A stretch of 56,715 bases of DNA from Methylothermaceae bacteria B42 (GTDB taxonomy: Bacteria; Pseudomonadota; Gammaproteobacteria; Methylococcales; Methylothermaceae), in NCBI GenBank assembly GCA_001566965.1, contig LSNW01000008.1, positions 1 through 56,715 on the forward strand, in the 5' to 3' direction. A program made the translations under genes and the position numbers. Each line of letters starts with the position of its first letter. The first letter of the stretch is position 1. Of this stretch, positions 44,256-54,242 are shown piece by piece. Under the pieces are notes generated by a model, which saw only the letters and a program-made list of their open reading frames with translations, did not search any database and was not told the DNA's origin.

Positions 44256-45457
44256 CCCAATAACTGTTCATAAATCAAAGTATATTTTTGCACACTTGTT
44301 TCCCAATTACGCTGATTGACGACGAAATTACGTGCGCGTGTAATCATCTCTGGCCATAAATCACGACTCGAAATTATTGATAATACTTCCTCCGCCAAAG
44401 CCTTGGGACTCCCAGCTTGGAATAACCGCCCGGTTTCTTCATGATTTATTAACTCTCTATGGCCGCCGACATCCGATGCTAATACAAGCTTACCTTGAGC
44501 CATGGCTTCCAAGGGTTTTAGAGGTGTTACCAATTCTGTTAAACGCATAGACAGGCGAGGATATACAAAAATATCCACCAAATCGTAATACTTTTGTACT
44601 TGATCGTGCGGAACTCGCCCCGTAAATATCACATGATCCGATAATTTCATCCGCTCGCTTTGCCTATGCAGTGCTTGCTCTTGAGGTCCACCACCTACTA
44701 GTAACAATCGCACCTCAGGATGATGGGGAAGAATAAGTGATAAAGCCTCCAATAATAATGGCAACCCCTCATAAGCGTAAAATGAACCGATAAACCCTAA
44801 AACCACTCTGCTTTCCAAACCAAGACTGCGTTTTAGCTCAGCATCGGGCCCGCGATTCATGCTGAAGCGTTTAATATCCACTGCATTAGGGATAACGGTT
44901 ATTTTATTTTGAGGTAACCCACGTCCAATGATGTCCTGCTTGAGTCCTTCACAAATGGTTGTCACTGCCGCAGCGTTTTTAAATACATGGGTTTCTAAAG
45001 CCCTTGTCAGGCGGTAACGCAAGCTGCCTTCAGTGGTTGTGCCATGATCAACCGCGGCATCTTCCCAAAAGGCGCGGCATTCATAAACCACCGGTAGCCG
45101 ATGGCGGCGCCCTGCCCTGATAGCTGCCAAGCCATTCAATGCGGGGGAATGGGCATGGAGAATGTCTGGATGCACTTCGGAAATCACTTCGTCCAGGCGT
45201 TTTTCCAGACTCCTGGAAACCACCCACTGATTCACTACCGGAAGCTTGCCGCTAAAAGACCGTAAAGGCGGGGTCCGGAAAAACTCAAAACCCTCAACAA
45301 CTTCCCTCAACGCTCCGTCACAGCGATGCTTCGGGGAAGTAAGATGAAAAGTCTCCCATCCCAACGCCCGCTGATGTTCCAAGATCGCACGGGTGCGGAA
45401 AGTGTAGCCGCTATGCAGAGGTATGGAATGGTCCAAAATATGGAGTATACGCATCAA
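44252..45457 (-). CDS. Exosortase A-associated glycosyltransferase family 4
   Basis: A 401-residue GT-B transferase of a subfamily known from PEP-CTERM/exosortase A loci. It starts MMRILHILDHSIPLHSGYTFRTRAILEHQRALGWETFHLTSPKH. The donor half carries GFIGSFYAYEGLPLLLEALSLI, LLLVGGGPQEQALHRQ, and FVYPRLSMRLTELVTPLKPLEAMAQGKLVLASDVGGHREL. It sits between the amidotransferase and a second family-4 transferase, overlapping both by four bases. The 5' half has the G+C level of the conserved operon; the 3' half drifts lower. Confidence 0.88.
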   Translation of the reverse strand: MMRILHILDHSIPLHSGYTFRTRAILEHQRALGWETFHLTSPKHRCDGALREVVEGFEFFRTPPLRSFSGKLPVVNQWVVSRSLEKRLDEVISEVHPDILHAHSPALNGLAAIRAGRRHRLPVVYECRAFWEDAAVDHGTTTEGSLRYRLTRALETHVFKNAAAVTTICEGLKQDIIGRGLPQNKITVIPNAVDIKRFSMNRGPDAELKRSLGLESRVVLGFIGSFYAYEGLPLLLEALSLILPHHPEVRLLLVGGGPQEQALHRQSERMKLSDHVIFTGRVPHDQVQKYYDLVDIFVYPRLSMRLTELVTPLKPLEAMAQGKLVLASDVGGHRELINHEETGRLFQAGSPKALAEEVLSIISSRDLWPEMITRARNFVVNQRNWETSVQKYTLIYEQLLG

Positions 45458-47334
45458 TGCCGCCTGAGAAAAGAATCAAACATCAATAGTGACCAAATGG
45501 GTGCACTGTAGTCCCGCAGGCCTTTCTGGTGCTGATCCGCCAGGGTATGAAGAAAGTTGTGGTCAAACCATCCAGAATCCAACATGGCAGGTCCCAACAA
45601 TGACTCGCGCACTTTCTCGCGCAAGGGACCGCGGAACCAGGTAGCCAAAGGCACGGCAAATCCCATTTTTGGGCGATAGAGAACACTTTCCGGAAGATAG
45701 GGCTCAAGCGATTTCTTGAAGATATACTTGCCTTCCCTGCCTCTTAACTTGAATTCAGGCGGCAAGGTTGCCATCCACTCTACCATGTGATGATCCAAAA
45801 TAGGCACTCGAACTTCGAGAGAGTGGGCCATGCTGGCCCTGTCTACTTTCGTCAGAATATCTCCTGGCAGATAGGTCTTAAGATCCAGATATTGCACCTT
45901 TGAAAGGGGATGGTCGGGTGCCTTTTGACCGTGGCGGCGCAATACTTCTACCGCGTGATAGCCTTGCAATTCCCGTTTAAATTTGTCGCTGTACAAACGT
46001 CCCCGCAGACTGTCCCCCATCACGGAAACGCTGTGAAAATACCCTTCCACAGAGTCTCTCCCGAGGGACTCAAAAGTACTTTTGGCGCGCAATACCTTGG
46101 GAGCCCAATCCAATTTGGGATAGATTTTACCTAGTGTGCCGAATAGAGGACGACGAATCGCTGAAGGAATCATGTTCCGCATTTTTTCTTCGTAAAACTG
46201 CCAACGGTAGCGGCGATAACCCGCCAGGTTTTCATCACCACCATCACCTGAAAGTGCAACGGTTACTTCTTCCCTGGCCAACTCGCATACTCGGTAAGTG
46301 GGCAAGGCGGAACTGTCGGCATACGGTTCGTCATACAAGCCCGCAAGCTTATCCACCAAGGAAAAATCATTCGGGTCGACTTCCTTAATCCGGTGTTTAG
46401 CCTGGTAACGCTGAGCCACTTCCCGGGCGAAATCCACTTCATTAAACGCAGGGTCGCCAAAAGAAATAGAGCAGGCATTGACCGGCTCGTCCATGACCTG
46501 AGCCATCATGGCAACCACCGCGCTGGAATCCACGCCACCTGAAAGAAATGCGCCTAAAGGCACTTCGGAAATCAGACGCACATCAACGGCTTCCCGCAAT
46601 TGCTCAATCAGGGTTTGCCGGGCCTCTCCTTCATCAATGGTATTGTTCGGTTTAAATTCAACATCCCAATAGACTTCCGGTTGAATTTTGTTACCTTTAC
46701 GAATGAACAGTCGTTCTCCAGGCGCCAGTTTATAGACTGCTTTGTAAATTGTGCGTGGATCCGGGATATATCCGTAGGCGAAATATTCTTCCAAGGCTTT
46801 TGGATCAATTTCCCTGGCTAACTCTGGGTGACGCTGGAGCGCTTTTAGCTCCGATGCAAAGGCAAACCAGCCATTTTTCAATCGAGTGTAGTACAAAGGT
46901 TTGATGCCAAGACGATCCCGTGCCAGAAACAAGGTTTCATCCGCTTCATCCCAGATGGCAAAAGCGAACATTCCGCGGAATCGTTCGACACACTTCGGAC
47001 CCCACGCTTTCCAAGCATAGACAATCACTTCTGTATCACAATGGGTGCGGAAAGCATATCCCAGTTGCTGTAATTCGGCACGTAAATCCATGAAATTGTA
47101 GATTTCGCCGTTGTAAGTCACAACCACCTTGCCATCATCGCTGGCCAAGGGCTGGGCACCGCTAGCCAAATCGATAATAGCCAACCGCCGATGGCCCAAT
47201 CCAACGCCGGGGCGAATTTCCAGCCCACTGCCATCGGGACCACGATGGTACTGCACTTCATTCATTTCATGGAGTAATTGCCGGTTGACTTCCCGTTTTC
47301 CTTCAAGATCTATTAAGCCAACGATACCGCACAT
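45454..47334 (-). CDS. Exosortase A-associated asparagine synthetase-like amidotransferase
   Basis: 626 residues. The N-terminal nucleophile Cys2 is present (MCGIVGLIDLEGKREV), with RLAIIDLASGAQPL and VVTYNGEIYNFMDLR of the glutaminase domain. The synthetase domain has GAFLSGGVDSSAVVAMMAQ and VALSGDGGDENLAGYRRY. It belongs to the amidotransferase subfamily typical of exosortase A exopolysaccharide loci and probably amidates a sugar acid or modifies the polymer. It is embedded in the operon with four-base or one-base junctions. It contrasts with the cysteine-less relative at 39996. Confidence 0.93.
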   Translation of the reverse strand: MCGIVGLIDLEGKREVNRQLLHEMNEVQYHRGPDGSGLEIRPGVGLGHRRLAIIDLASGAQPLASDDGKVVVTYNGEIYNFMDLRAELQQLGYAFRTHCDTEVIVYAWKAWGPKCVERFRGMFAFAIWDEADETLFLARDRLGIKPLYYTRLKNGWFAFASELKALQRHPELAREIDPKALEEYFAYGYIPDPRTIYKAVYKLAPGERLFIRKGNKIQPEVYWDVEFKPNNTIDEGEARQTLIEQLREAVDVRLISEVPLGAFLSGGVDSSAVVAMMAQVMDEPVNACSISFGDPAFNEVDFAREVAQRYQAKHRIKEVDPNDFSLVDKLAGLYDEPYADSSALPTYRVCELAREEVTVALSGDGGDENLAGYRRYRWQFYEEKMRNMIPSAIRRPLFGTLGKIYPKLDWAPKVLRAKSTFESLGRDSVEGYFHSVSVMGDSLRGRLYSDKFKRELQGYHAVEVLRRHGQKAPDHPLSKVQYLDLKTYLPGDILTKVDRASMAHSLEVRVPILDHHMVEWMATLPPEFKLRGREGKYIFKKSLEPYLPESVLYRPKMGFAVPLATWFRGPLREKVRESLLGPAMLDSGWFDHNFLHTLADQHQKGLRDYSAPIWSLLMFDSFLRRH

Positions 47335-48479
47335 TAGTGAATTTTCCCTTGCAACAAATCATCGTATACCGCTGCGTAACGGTTAACCATCAAGGTCAAG
47401 CTAAACATGGATTGAATCCGGGCCAAAGCCGCGTTGCCATGCTTAGAACGCAAATCCGAATTTCCAACATAATTTTCCAGTGCATCGCCCATTGCCTTTA
47501 TATCCGATGCTGGCACCAAGGTGCCGGAAATGCCATCTTTTATCAATTCCAGATTTCCCCCTACCTTGGTCGCCACAATAGGCAAACCTGTTGCCATCGC
47601 TTCCAGAATGGTATTGGAATTCCCTTCAGCTTGGGAGGGTAAAACAAAGACATTCAATCCGCGCATCACCTGGGCGATATCATGACGTTCTCCAGGCAAC
47701 CAGGCCAGATCCGATAATCCCGCTGTCCCTAATAAGTGTAGGCATTTTTCCCGCAAAGGTCCGTCACCGACACAGATGAGGCGAAGCGTCCGTTTCAGGG
47801 CCGGTTGTCTTTCAAGTAAATGAATGAACGCGGAAACCAACGTGGTTTGATCTTTGACACCATGCATTCGCCCAACAGTGCCAATCACAATTTGCTCAGG
47901 ATCCGTAAATGGACATCCCGGAATCATCTCTCTACCGGCTCTTGGTGGATAAAAAATCTCGGTGTCCACGCCGTTACATATCCGGGTGATTTTTTGGTCA
48001 GGAATCCCTACGGTGTCATGCAGATAATTTTCCAACTGTTGGGACAGGGGAATATATTGATGGACAAGTGGGCGAAAAGCGCGCCTTAGCCACTGGTATT
48101 TCCGGTTGGTTCCATCAGGATCAAAGATATCCCAGCCATGTTCCCCATGAATCCGGATCGGAACCCCAGCTAACCAAGCCGGCAATTGACACTCTAGCGT
48201 TGCCAAATTACGGGTGTGAACGATCGCCGGTCGCAATGCCCGCAGCAATTTGTAGAGGCGGGGATAAAGGCCGAAATCTTGGCCTGCCTGCTTATGCATT
48301 TCATAGACCCGCACATCAGGCCGGTGAATTCTATTTTTAAAGGCCGTCGCCTCGGTCAGGCTGATAATCGCATGGCGGTATTTTTCTTGGGGCAAATGAT
48401 TGATTAGGTTGACCAATCCATTTTCGAGACCGCCAATACCCAATCTATGAATCACATGGACAATTAAAGGCGCGGCCAT
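47334..48479 (-). CDS. Exosortase A-associated sugar transferase (Stp2 type)
   Basis: A 381-residue GT-B enzyme. The opening VIHRLGIGGLENGLVNLINHLP and the block HTRNLATLECQLPAWLAGVPIRIHGEHGWDIFDPDGTNRKYQWLRR are characteristic of the PEP-CTERM/EpsH1-associated sugar transferase 2 family. The donor site is VFVLPSQAEGNSNTILEAMATGLPIVATKVGGNLELI. It lies two bases after the exosortase gene and shares a base with the amidotransferase that follows. Confidence 0.92.
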   Translation of the reverse strand: MAAPLIVHVIHRLGIGGLENGLVNLINHLPQEKYRHAIISLTEATAFKNRIHRPDVRVYEMHKQAGQDFGLYPRLYKLLRALRPAIVHTRNLATLECQLPAWLAGVPIRIHGEHGWDIFDPDGTNRKYQWLRRAFRPLVHQYIPLSQQLENYLHDTVGIPDQKITRICNGVDTEIFYPPRAGREMIPGCPFTDPEQIVIGTVGRMHGVKDQTTLVSAFIHLLERQPALKRTLRLICVGDGPLREKCLHLLGTAGLSDLAWLPGERHDIAQVMRGLNVFVLPSQAEGNSNTILEAMATGLPIVATKVGGNLELIKDGISGTLVPASDIKAMGDALENYVGNSDLRSKHGNAALARIQSMFSLTLMVNRYAAVYDDLLQGKIH

Positions 48480-48481
48480 GA

Positions 48482-50065
48482 TTACCTGGTTTTAGCCACA
48501 TTTTGCAGTGTTTGTTCTATCTCAGGGAGCATAGCGGCAAGAAACTGATGCAAAGTCTTTTCTGCAGGTCCAACGCTGTCGTCATATTCCACTGCCACCA
48601 CAATTCCCGCCGCATCCTTTGACCTGCCCAACACCTTATCCTTGGCTTCCAGAAGTTTAGCCAAATAGTCATTGGCGGTGAAAGTATCTGAAACCCAGTT
48701 CCATCGCCACACGAGTAATTTTTGAAAAGACGATTGCACTCTACCTTGACGAACTGTGATAGTTTGATTATCCAGCTTCACTGGGATCTTCGACTCACCT
48801 GGCATCATCCAAACAGGATGTTTTTGAGGGACCAGAATATTTTGAGAATTTACTAACTCTTTATCCTGCACTTGCGTCCGGTAATAGAGAACAAACAAGG
48901 TTACTTTTTGTGTTCCATTGGAATAGGTGGCGACTGCCTTGGCGTCGGGATATAGGTAACGGGGTTCCCATGGGGTCATTTTTTCATTCATTCGATGCCA
49001 ACCCGCTGTCCCTTCAGGCAGGGATAAAGTCACCTTGGTAAAATCAGCCATGGACTTTTCACGAATTTGCATGGCCCGAACTGGCCAAATTGCCAGCATT
49101 AAAGCAGTTGCTAGAGCCAGAACAATCAAAGCATTCTTAGACATCGCGCCAGTTTGCACGCGGCTATTAGCTTGGGAAGCATCCTCTTCTTTCCATTCTG
49201 GCTCTTTCCAAAGGGAACCGATCCAGAACATTAACAACATCACTAGCCCAAAAAACACCCATCCATAGATATAGTGATCCACACCCAGGGCCAGCCTCAT
49301 GTCACTGTAATGGGCGATCATGACAATCATGAAAGCCCGAAGCCCATTGGCGATAATGGGAAATCCCACCGATAAGGCGATAAACAACAAGCGGCGCCAC
49401 AAAGTTCGGTAAGTGAGATACGCATAAAGACAACCCAGCGTGAGGGAGGCTATCAAATAGCGCAAACCGCTGCACCCCTCCACCACAGACCAATCTCCCG
49501 AGGGTATGCTGAAAAATGTCCCTTCACGATAAATGGGGATACCGGTCAACTCAATCAGCTTGACGGTAAAATCCGCGGTAAAATTCATCAACGGAGGAAC
49601 CAAAAATTCTCCGATGGGTACGGCAAAAAACAAGAACCCCAAAGGGAAAGCAATTTCCCAGGCTATCCGCCAGCCCAGGTATGTCCACACCAACACGAGA
49701 ATCATGGCGATAAAACACAATTGTTGAATTACCAGGACATCCACAACATTTGCCAACAGCCAGCCGAACCCCAGCCCGAACAGGACAATTAATCCCCGCC
49801 AATCCGGTTGCGGAGCCAACGAGGCTAAAACATCTCGGCGTTTCCAAATCAAGTATAAACTGATGGGGAAAATCAGCATGCCATGGGCAAAGGTTTCCGA
49901 CCGCCACCAAATTGAAGCCATGGAGAAAAACGTTTGCCAATAGGCAGCAAAGAGAAATAACAAAGAGATGGTTAAAGCAACTAATGCCGTGCGCCATCCC
50001 GTGACTGGCGAAACCTGTTCCCTAACCACTGAATGATCTTCCATAGGTTTCGCGACACCACTCAT
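48482..50065 (-). CDS. xrtA: Exosortase A fused to EpsI domain
   Basis: A 527-residue membrane transpeptidase-like protease that cuts PEP-CTERM signals and hands the proteins on for surface attachment or glycosylation. The catalytic triad is visible: Cys198 (VVEGCSGLRYLIAS), Arg243 (IANGLRAFMIVMIAHY) and His264 (GVDHYIYGWVFFGLVML). About eight membrane helices fill residues 24-286. After a linker and one more helix (about 315-335), a periplasmic EpsI/DUF3485 domain follows (TAGWHRMNEKMTPWEPRYLYPDAKAVATYSNGTQKVTLFVLYYRTQVQDKELV...). It is the centre of the locus. No PEP-CTERM substrate is in this window. Confidence 0.95.
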   Translation of the reverse strand: MSGVAKPMEDHSVVREQVSPVTGWRTALVALTISLLFLFAAYWQTFFSMASIWWRSETFAHGMLIFPISLYLIWKRRDVLASLAPQPDWRGLIVLFGLGFGWLLANVVDVLVIQQLCFIAMILVLVWTYLGWRIAWEIAFPLGFLFFAVPIGEFLVPPLMNFTADFTVKLIELTGIPIYREGTFFSIPSGDWSVVEGCSGLRYLIASLTLGCLYAYLTYRTLWRRLLFIALSVGFPIIANGLRAFMIVMIAHYSDMRLALGVDHYIYGWVFFGLVMLLMFWIGSLWKEPEWKEEDASQANSRVQTGAMSKNALIVLALATALMLAIWPVRAMQIREKSMADFTKVTLSLPEGTAGWHRMNEKMTPWEPRYLYPDAKAVATYSNGTQKVTLFVLYYRTQVQDKELVNSQNILVPQKHPVWMMPGESKIPVKLDNQTITVRQGRVQSSFQKLLVWRWNWVSDTFTANDYLAKLLEAKDKVLGRSKDAAGIVVAVEYDDSVGPAEKTLHQFLAAMLPEIEQTLQNVAKTR

Positions 50066-51261
50066 GGCATTTCCAGGAAATTATCCAGCCGTTGCAAATG
50101 GCTTGCCCAACTATACCGCTCTTCAACGAACTTACGATTTTTCTCTGATATGCGAGGCATAAACGATCTGTCTTGCAGGGCCTGAATTGCTACTTGAGCC
50201 ATTTCCTCGGGCTGACTGACAATCGCCAAATCCAGGTTGGTGTTGATTTCCAGACCATCCGCCGCCATGGTTGAAGCCAGGACCGGTTTGGCCATTGCCA
50301 AAGCTTCAAGCACCTTATTTTGAATGCCCCGGGCAATCCGAAGCGGCGCAACTGCCATGCGGGCATGGGCTAGATAGGGCCGGATATCCTTTACAGCACC
50401 GGTAACAACCACCCCTTCCTTTCTTGCCAAGGCTTTAACGGCTTCCGTAGGGCGTGCACCTACAATATAGAACCGTGCTTCCACATGTCGGCGCAGGATT
50501 TTGCGGAAAACCTCATTGGCAAACCAGCGCACCGCATCTTCATTGGCCCAATAATCCATGGCGCCAGTGAAAACAAATACTTCTTCTCCTGGGTGGTATG
50601 GAGAAACGAACTCGCGCCCACCTTGGAAATATTCCAAATCAACCCCGTTTTCCACATAATCTATTTTATCGGCAGCTTCTGGCACGCAGCTTTTGAATAA
50701 GGAAGCTTCTGCTTGGGAAACAAACAAACTCAAATCAAAAGCCTGGGCTACCCTACGATCATAATCCAATAGCAAGCGTGCTTCACGCCGGTAAACCCAA
50801 GCGCTCCAGAAGGGTTTGCTTTTGGCATATTGGCGCCACTTATCAGAATCCACATCGACAAAATCAATGACTGTCCGCGCGCGGACAGTCGAGTCTACAT
50901 ATTGCGCCATCGCGGAAGAGTAAACGAAGATACGATCAATTCTCCCACTCCCCAACAGTTGCTTTGTCCATTGCTTCATTCGGTTATCAAAATAATAAGG
51001 CAGGCTCAATGGCTGTCCCTGAAAAAGTCCCTTCAAGCTTTTTATTTTCCCGGTTTTTGGAGAAAGGGGGAGCAAACATGAATCCTCGCAATAGTCATTG
51101 ATCTTATCCTTAAAACGCCAATCTTCAGGGTCATCCACGAAGGCGCCAAGAAAAATTCGATGTTTTCCCGCCAAATGCTTTAACCAGTGGAACGAGCGAA
51201 TCTTATCCCCTTTATTGGGAGGGTAAGGAATTCGATGTACTAAAAAAAGCAGGTTGGCCAT
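50062..51261 (-). CDS. Exosortase A-associated sugar transferase (Stp1 type)
   Basis: A 399-residue GT-B enzyme with the subfamily opening LLFLVHRIPYPPNKGDKIRSFHWLKHLA. It continues with VFVFTGAMDYWANEDAVRWFANEVFRKIL, FYIVGARPTEAVKALA and VAPLRIARGIQNKVLEALAMAKPVLAS, matching the PEP-CTERM/EpsH1 sugar transferase 1 family. It overlaps the xrtA start by four bases and abuts the FemAB gene. Confidence 0.92.
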   Translation of the reverse strand: MANLLFLVHRIPYPPNKGDKIRSFHWLKHLAGKHRIFLGAFVDDPEDWRFKDKINDYCEDSCLLPLSPKTGKIKSLKGLFQGQPLSLPYYFDNRMKQWTKQLLGSGRIDRIFVYSSAMAQYVDSTVRARTVIDFVDVDSDKWRQYAKSKPFWSAWVYRREARLLLDYDRRVAQAFDLSLFVSQAEASLFKSCVPEAADKIDYVENGVDLEYFQGGREFVSPYHPGEEVFVFTGAMDYWANEDAVRWFANEVFRKILRRHVEARFYIVGARPTEAVKALARKEGVVVTGAVKDIRPYLAHARMAVAPLRIARGIQNKVLEALAMAKPVLASTMAADGLEINTNLDLAIVSQPEEMAQVAIQALQDRSFMPRISEKNRKFVEERYSWASHLQRLDNFLEMP

Positions 51262-52284
51262 TTAACCGAGACTGCGCGCCAACCAAGGGCCAATGACTTT
51301 GCTTACCGGCAATGGTAATTTCTGCCAAGCCTTGATAAACATTTGATATTTCGGATTTAACGGGTTGATATCCGGTAGGAACTTGGCCCGAATCAATGCA
51401 TATTCATAATAAAGAGGCTGAGGTTCGAATCCCCAGTGGGTCTTAAAGCGGTAAGAGCCTGTTCCTTTTTTGCTACGCCCATAGTCAAAAATCTTAATCC
51501 CCCTCTCCACGGCCCGCCGCATGACTTCCCAATACATGAAATCATTGGCTTTGAGGGCCCTGGCCGCACTGGTTCCACCGCCATAATAGGGCAGAACCTC
51601 ATCCCGGAAATAAAAATTCATTACACTGGCAATGGCGTCACCGTTATGTTCCACCAGCAAGATTTCGCACCGGTCTCCGAATGTTTTTTTTAACTGTTCA
51701 AAATAACGTTTGGGGAAAACAGGGGTTCCCAGATTACGGACACTCTCGGCATAAATATCGTAAAATCGATCAATCTTTTCATCGATGACGCCCACTAACC
51801 CTGCTTTAATTCCCTTTCGCACCATGGCTCGTTGTTTTCTGGGAATCGCTTTGAGATTCGCTTCAGGATCCGGATCCAATTCCTTGCGAAAAGTGACATA
51901 AAGATCCTTGGTGGATCTTCCAGCGCCTGAAGGCTTTAAATTTCTTACTTCCAAATAATCCACTGCCAGTTCATGGGCCAATTCCACCGCTGCATTTTCC
52001 AAGGTTTCACGTGCCGCTTCGGTGTCAGCCAAAACGCCTCCATAGACGCAAAAAGGCGTAGATATCAGCGCATTGGAAAATAATCGGCTACGGATATGTC
52101 CCAGGGGGAAAATACCCTGGATTTCGCCGTTTTCTTCCGCATAAAGATAATGCGTCGGGTGATTAAAGCTGCCCTGAAGAATTTCACGCCAGGAAGAGTA
52201 ATGAAAAAAGGTTGCCTCCGGGTGCTTTTCAACATAAGCATCCCAACGGCCATAGTCAGCCGGTGTCAGGGTTTTTACTTGCAT
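51262..52284 (-). CDS. FemAB-related protein, exosortase system
   Basis: A 340-residue double GNAT-fold protein of the FemAB-like group regularly found in exosortase A loci. It shows TFFHYSSWREILQGSFNHPTHYLYAEENGEIQGIFPL, STPFCVYGGVLADTEAA, IPRKQRAMVRKGIKAGL, NDFMYWEVMRRAVERGIKIFDYGRSKKGTGSYRFKTHWGF, the typical C-terminal acetyl-CoA-like or aminoacyl-tRNA site. The acceptor is unknown and may be an amino sugar of the polymer. It lies between the deacetylase and the Stp1 transferase. Confidence 0.9.
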   Translation of the reverse strand: MQVKTLTPADYGRWDAYVEKHPEATFFHYSSWREILQGSFNHPTHYLYAEENGEIQGIFPLGHIRSRLFSNALISTPFCVYGGVLADTEAARETLENAAVELAHELAVDYLEVRNLKPSGAGRSTKDLYVTFRKELDPDPEANLKAIPRKQRAMVRKGIKAGLVGVIDEKIDRFYDIYAESVRNLGTPVFPKRYFEQLKKTFGDRCEILLVEHNGDAIASVMNFYFRDEVLPYYGGGTSAARALKANDFMYWEVMRRAVERGIKIFDYGRSKKGTGSYRFKTHWGFEPQPLYYEYALIRAKFLPDINPLNPKYQMFIKAWQKLPLPVSKVIGPWLARSLG

Positions 52285-52287
52285 AAC

Positions 52288-53124
52288 TTACGAAGCCAGA
52301 AAAACGTTAGCCATGGTATCCCACTTAAAATCCTCCAATAGGGACCGAAGCCGGGATTCCATGCGGTTGAGATTGAGATAATGACGCAAACGCGTCTTCA
52401 AGCTTAGACCTTGCGGCCGAGGTTGTTGTGGATCCACTTCCCAGGGATGAAAATAAAATACCGTGGACTGGCCTTCTTGATTGACCTGCTTTAAGGCCCA
52501 CTTTGAAAGGAAATAAGGGTACAAACGGAAATAACCTCCGCCTCCACAGGGAAAGTTGCGCCCCCCTAGCTTGACGGTGGTCACCGGAATTTCCAAAAGC
52601 TTGGGGGCATTTTCCGGAAAAAAAGCAAATCTCGGTGCTTCCGGCATGCCGTAGAGATCGTGTTTAACCGGATAAATGCTCGAGCTATATCTAAAACCCA
52701 AATCTTGCAGTATCTCCAAAGCCCACAGATTATCCCGGCCAATGGAGTAGCTTGCCGCGCGGTAGCCAATAACAGGTACGCCAACCATATCTTCCAAAAT
52801 TTCCTTGGCACGCTTTACATCTTCCCGGAATTCCTGGGGATTTTGCTCAGTCACCCGCACATGGGAATAGCCATGACAGGCAAGTTCATGTCCTTGAGAG
52901 ACAATTTCCTTGATCAATTGCGGAAATCTTTCCGCCACCCATCCCAAGGTAAAAAAAGTCGCCTTGATACCCGCATCGTCAAATAAATTGAGTATTTTCT
53001 TAGTATTGGCTTCTACTCGGGGTACCAGCTTATTCCAATCTTTTCTGTCAATATGGCTTTCAAAAGCCGAAACTTGAAACCAGTCTTCAACATCCACGCT
53101 CATGGCGTTGGTTTTCCCTGTCAT
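52288..53124 (-). CDS. Polysaccharide deacetylase, exosortase locus type
   Basis: A 278-residue NodB-fold deacetylase. MSVDVEDWF holds the metal and catalytic Asp. HELACHGYSHVRV is the HxxxH metal motif. VPVIGYRAASYSIG and VFYFHPWEVDPQQPR complete the site. The subfamily is the one found in PEP-CTERM loci; it probably removes N-acetyl groups from the nascent polymer, whose GlcNAc or ManNAc units could come through the WecB gene that shares base 53124 with it. No signal peptide is evident, so it may act in the cytoplasm. Confidence 0.9.
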   Translation of the reverse strand: MTGKTNAMSVDVEDWFQVSAFESHIDRKDWNKLVPRVEANTKKILNLFDDAGIKATFFTLGWVAERFPQLIKEIVSQGHELACHGYSHVRVTEQNPQEFREDVKRAKEILEDMVGVPVIGYRAASYSIGRDNLWALEILQDLGFRYSSSIYPVKHDLYGMPEAPRFAFFPENAPKLLEIPVTTVKLGGRNFPCGGGGYFRLYPYFLSKWALKQVNQEGQSTVFYFHPWEVDPQQPRPQGLSLKTRLRHYLNLNRMESRLRSLLEDFKWDTMANVFLAS

Positions 53125-54242
53125 TAATAGGCCTCCAGCATGGTTTCTTCAATGATCTTGACAATTCTTTCTGCCGCCCGCCCATCCCATAAGGCAGGAA
53201 TTCTGCCACGCTTACCACCTGTGGTTAGAATATCCGCCACACAAGTATGAATTTTGTCCGGATCACTACCCACAATAGTATTGGTACCTTCGGTCACGGT
53301 AATAGGACGTTCCGTATTTTCTCTCAGCGTCACGCACGGCACACCAAGGGCTGTTGTTTCTTCCTGCAAGCCGCCGGAATCGGTTAACACAAGCTTGGCG
53401 GATTTCACCAACCCGAGCATTTCGAGATATCCCAAAGGAGGCGTGATTATAATGTTTGCCTGAGTAAGCGCATTTTCCAAGCCAAACGATTCAATTTTCC
53501 CTTTTGTTCTGGGATGAAGGGGAAAAATGATTGGCAATTGTTGGCTAATTTCAATTAGGGTATCTAACAAGCCTTTCAATACATTAGGGTTGTCGACATT
53601 GGCAGGCCGGTGAAGCGTTAAGACCCCATAGTCGGAAATATTTTCTACGTTGTAACGATTTAGGGTAGTTGCTGCTGGAACCGCCTTTTCTACATTATTC
53701 AATAAGGCATCAATCATGACATTACCCACAAAATGGATTTTGTCTTCATCGATACCTTCCCGTAATAAATTCATTTTTGCTGCTTGCTCGGTGGTAAACA
53801 GCAAATCTGAAACTTGATCGGTCAGCACCCTATTGATTTCTTCAGGCATCATTCGGTCAAAGCTGCGTAAACCCGCTTCGACATGGATAACGGGAACATG
53901 TTTTTTTACCGCCACCAGACCACAGGCAATCGTGGAATTCACATCCCCTACGACTAATACCGCCAATGGATTTTCTTTATCTAAAACCGGCTCAAACCGT
54001 TGCATAATTTGAGCGGTTTGGACCGCATGACTACCTGAGCCTACCTCTAAATCAACATCAGGTTTTGGTATTCCTAATTGATCAAAAAAAGCATCCTTCA
54101 TTGCCGCATCATAGTGCTGGCCGGTATGGACCAAATAAGGCGTCATTGTAGAGTGATGCTGTAAAGAAGAAATAATAGGTGCAATTTTCATGAAATTAGG
54201 ACGGGCACCTACGACACACATTAATTTTGGTGAATCAGCCAT
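53124..54242 (-). CDS. wecB: Non-hydrolysing UDP-N-acetylglucosamine 2-epimerase
   Basis: About 372 residues. It interconverts UDP-GlcNAc and UDP-ManNAc to supply the polymer. CVVGARPNFMKIAPI, LVHTGQHYDAAMKDAFF, PVIHVEAGLRSFDRMMPEEINRVLTDQVSDLLF and LVLTDSGGLQEETTALGVPCVTLRENTERPIT are the epimerase motifs. The frame is open nine codons earlier (GTG 54269), but the ATG at 54242 overlaps the ATPase stop as ATGGCTGA and gives the standard N-terminus. Confidence 0.94.
   Translation of the reverse strand: MADSPKLMCVVGARPNFMKIAPIISSLQHHSTMTPYLVHTGQHYDAAMKDAFFDQLGIPKPDVDLEVGSGSHAVQTAQIMQRFEPVLDKENPLAVLVVGDVNSTIACGLVAVKKHVPVIHVEAGLRSFDRMMPEEINRVLTDQVSDLLFTTEQAAKMNLLREGIDEDKIHFVGNVMIDALLNNVEKAVPAATTLNRYNVENISDYGVLTLHRPANVDNPNVLKGLLDTLIEISQQLPIIFPLHPRTKGKIESFGLENALTQANIIITPPLGYLEMLGLVKSAKLVLTDSGGLQEETTALGVPCVTLRENTERPITVTEGTNTIVGSDPDKIHTCVADILTTGGKRGRIPALWDGRAAERIVKIIEETMLEAY

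Noticed and set aside
51420-51440. GGTTCGAATCCCC resembles a tRNA T-arm
   Set aside because: It lies inside the intact FemAB-like gene and no acceptor stem, D-arm or anticodon arm fits around it.
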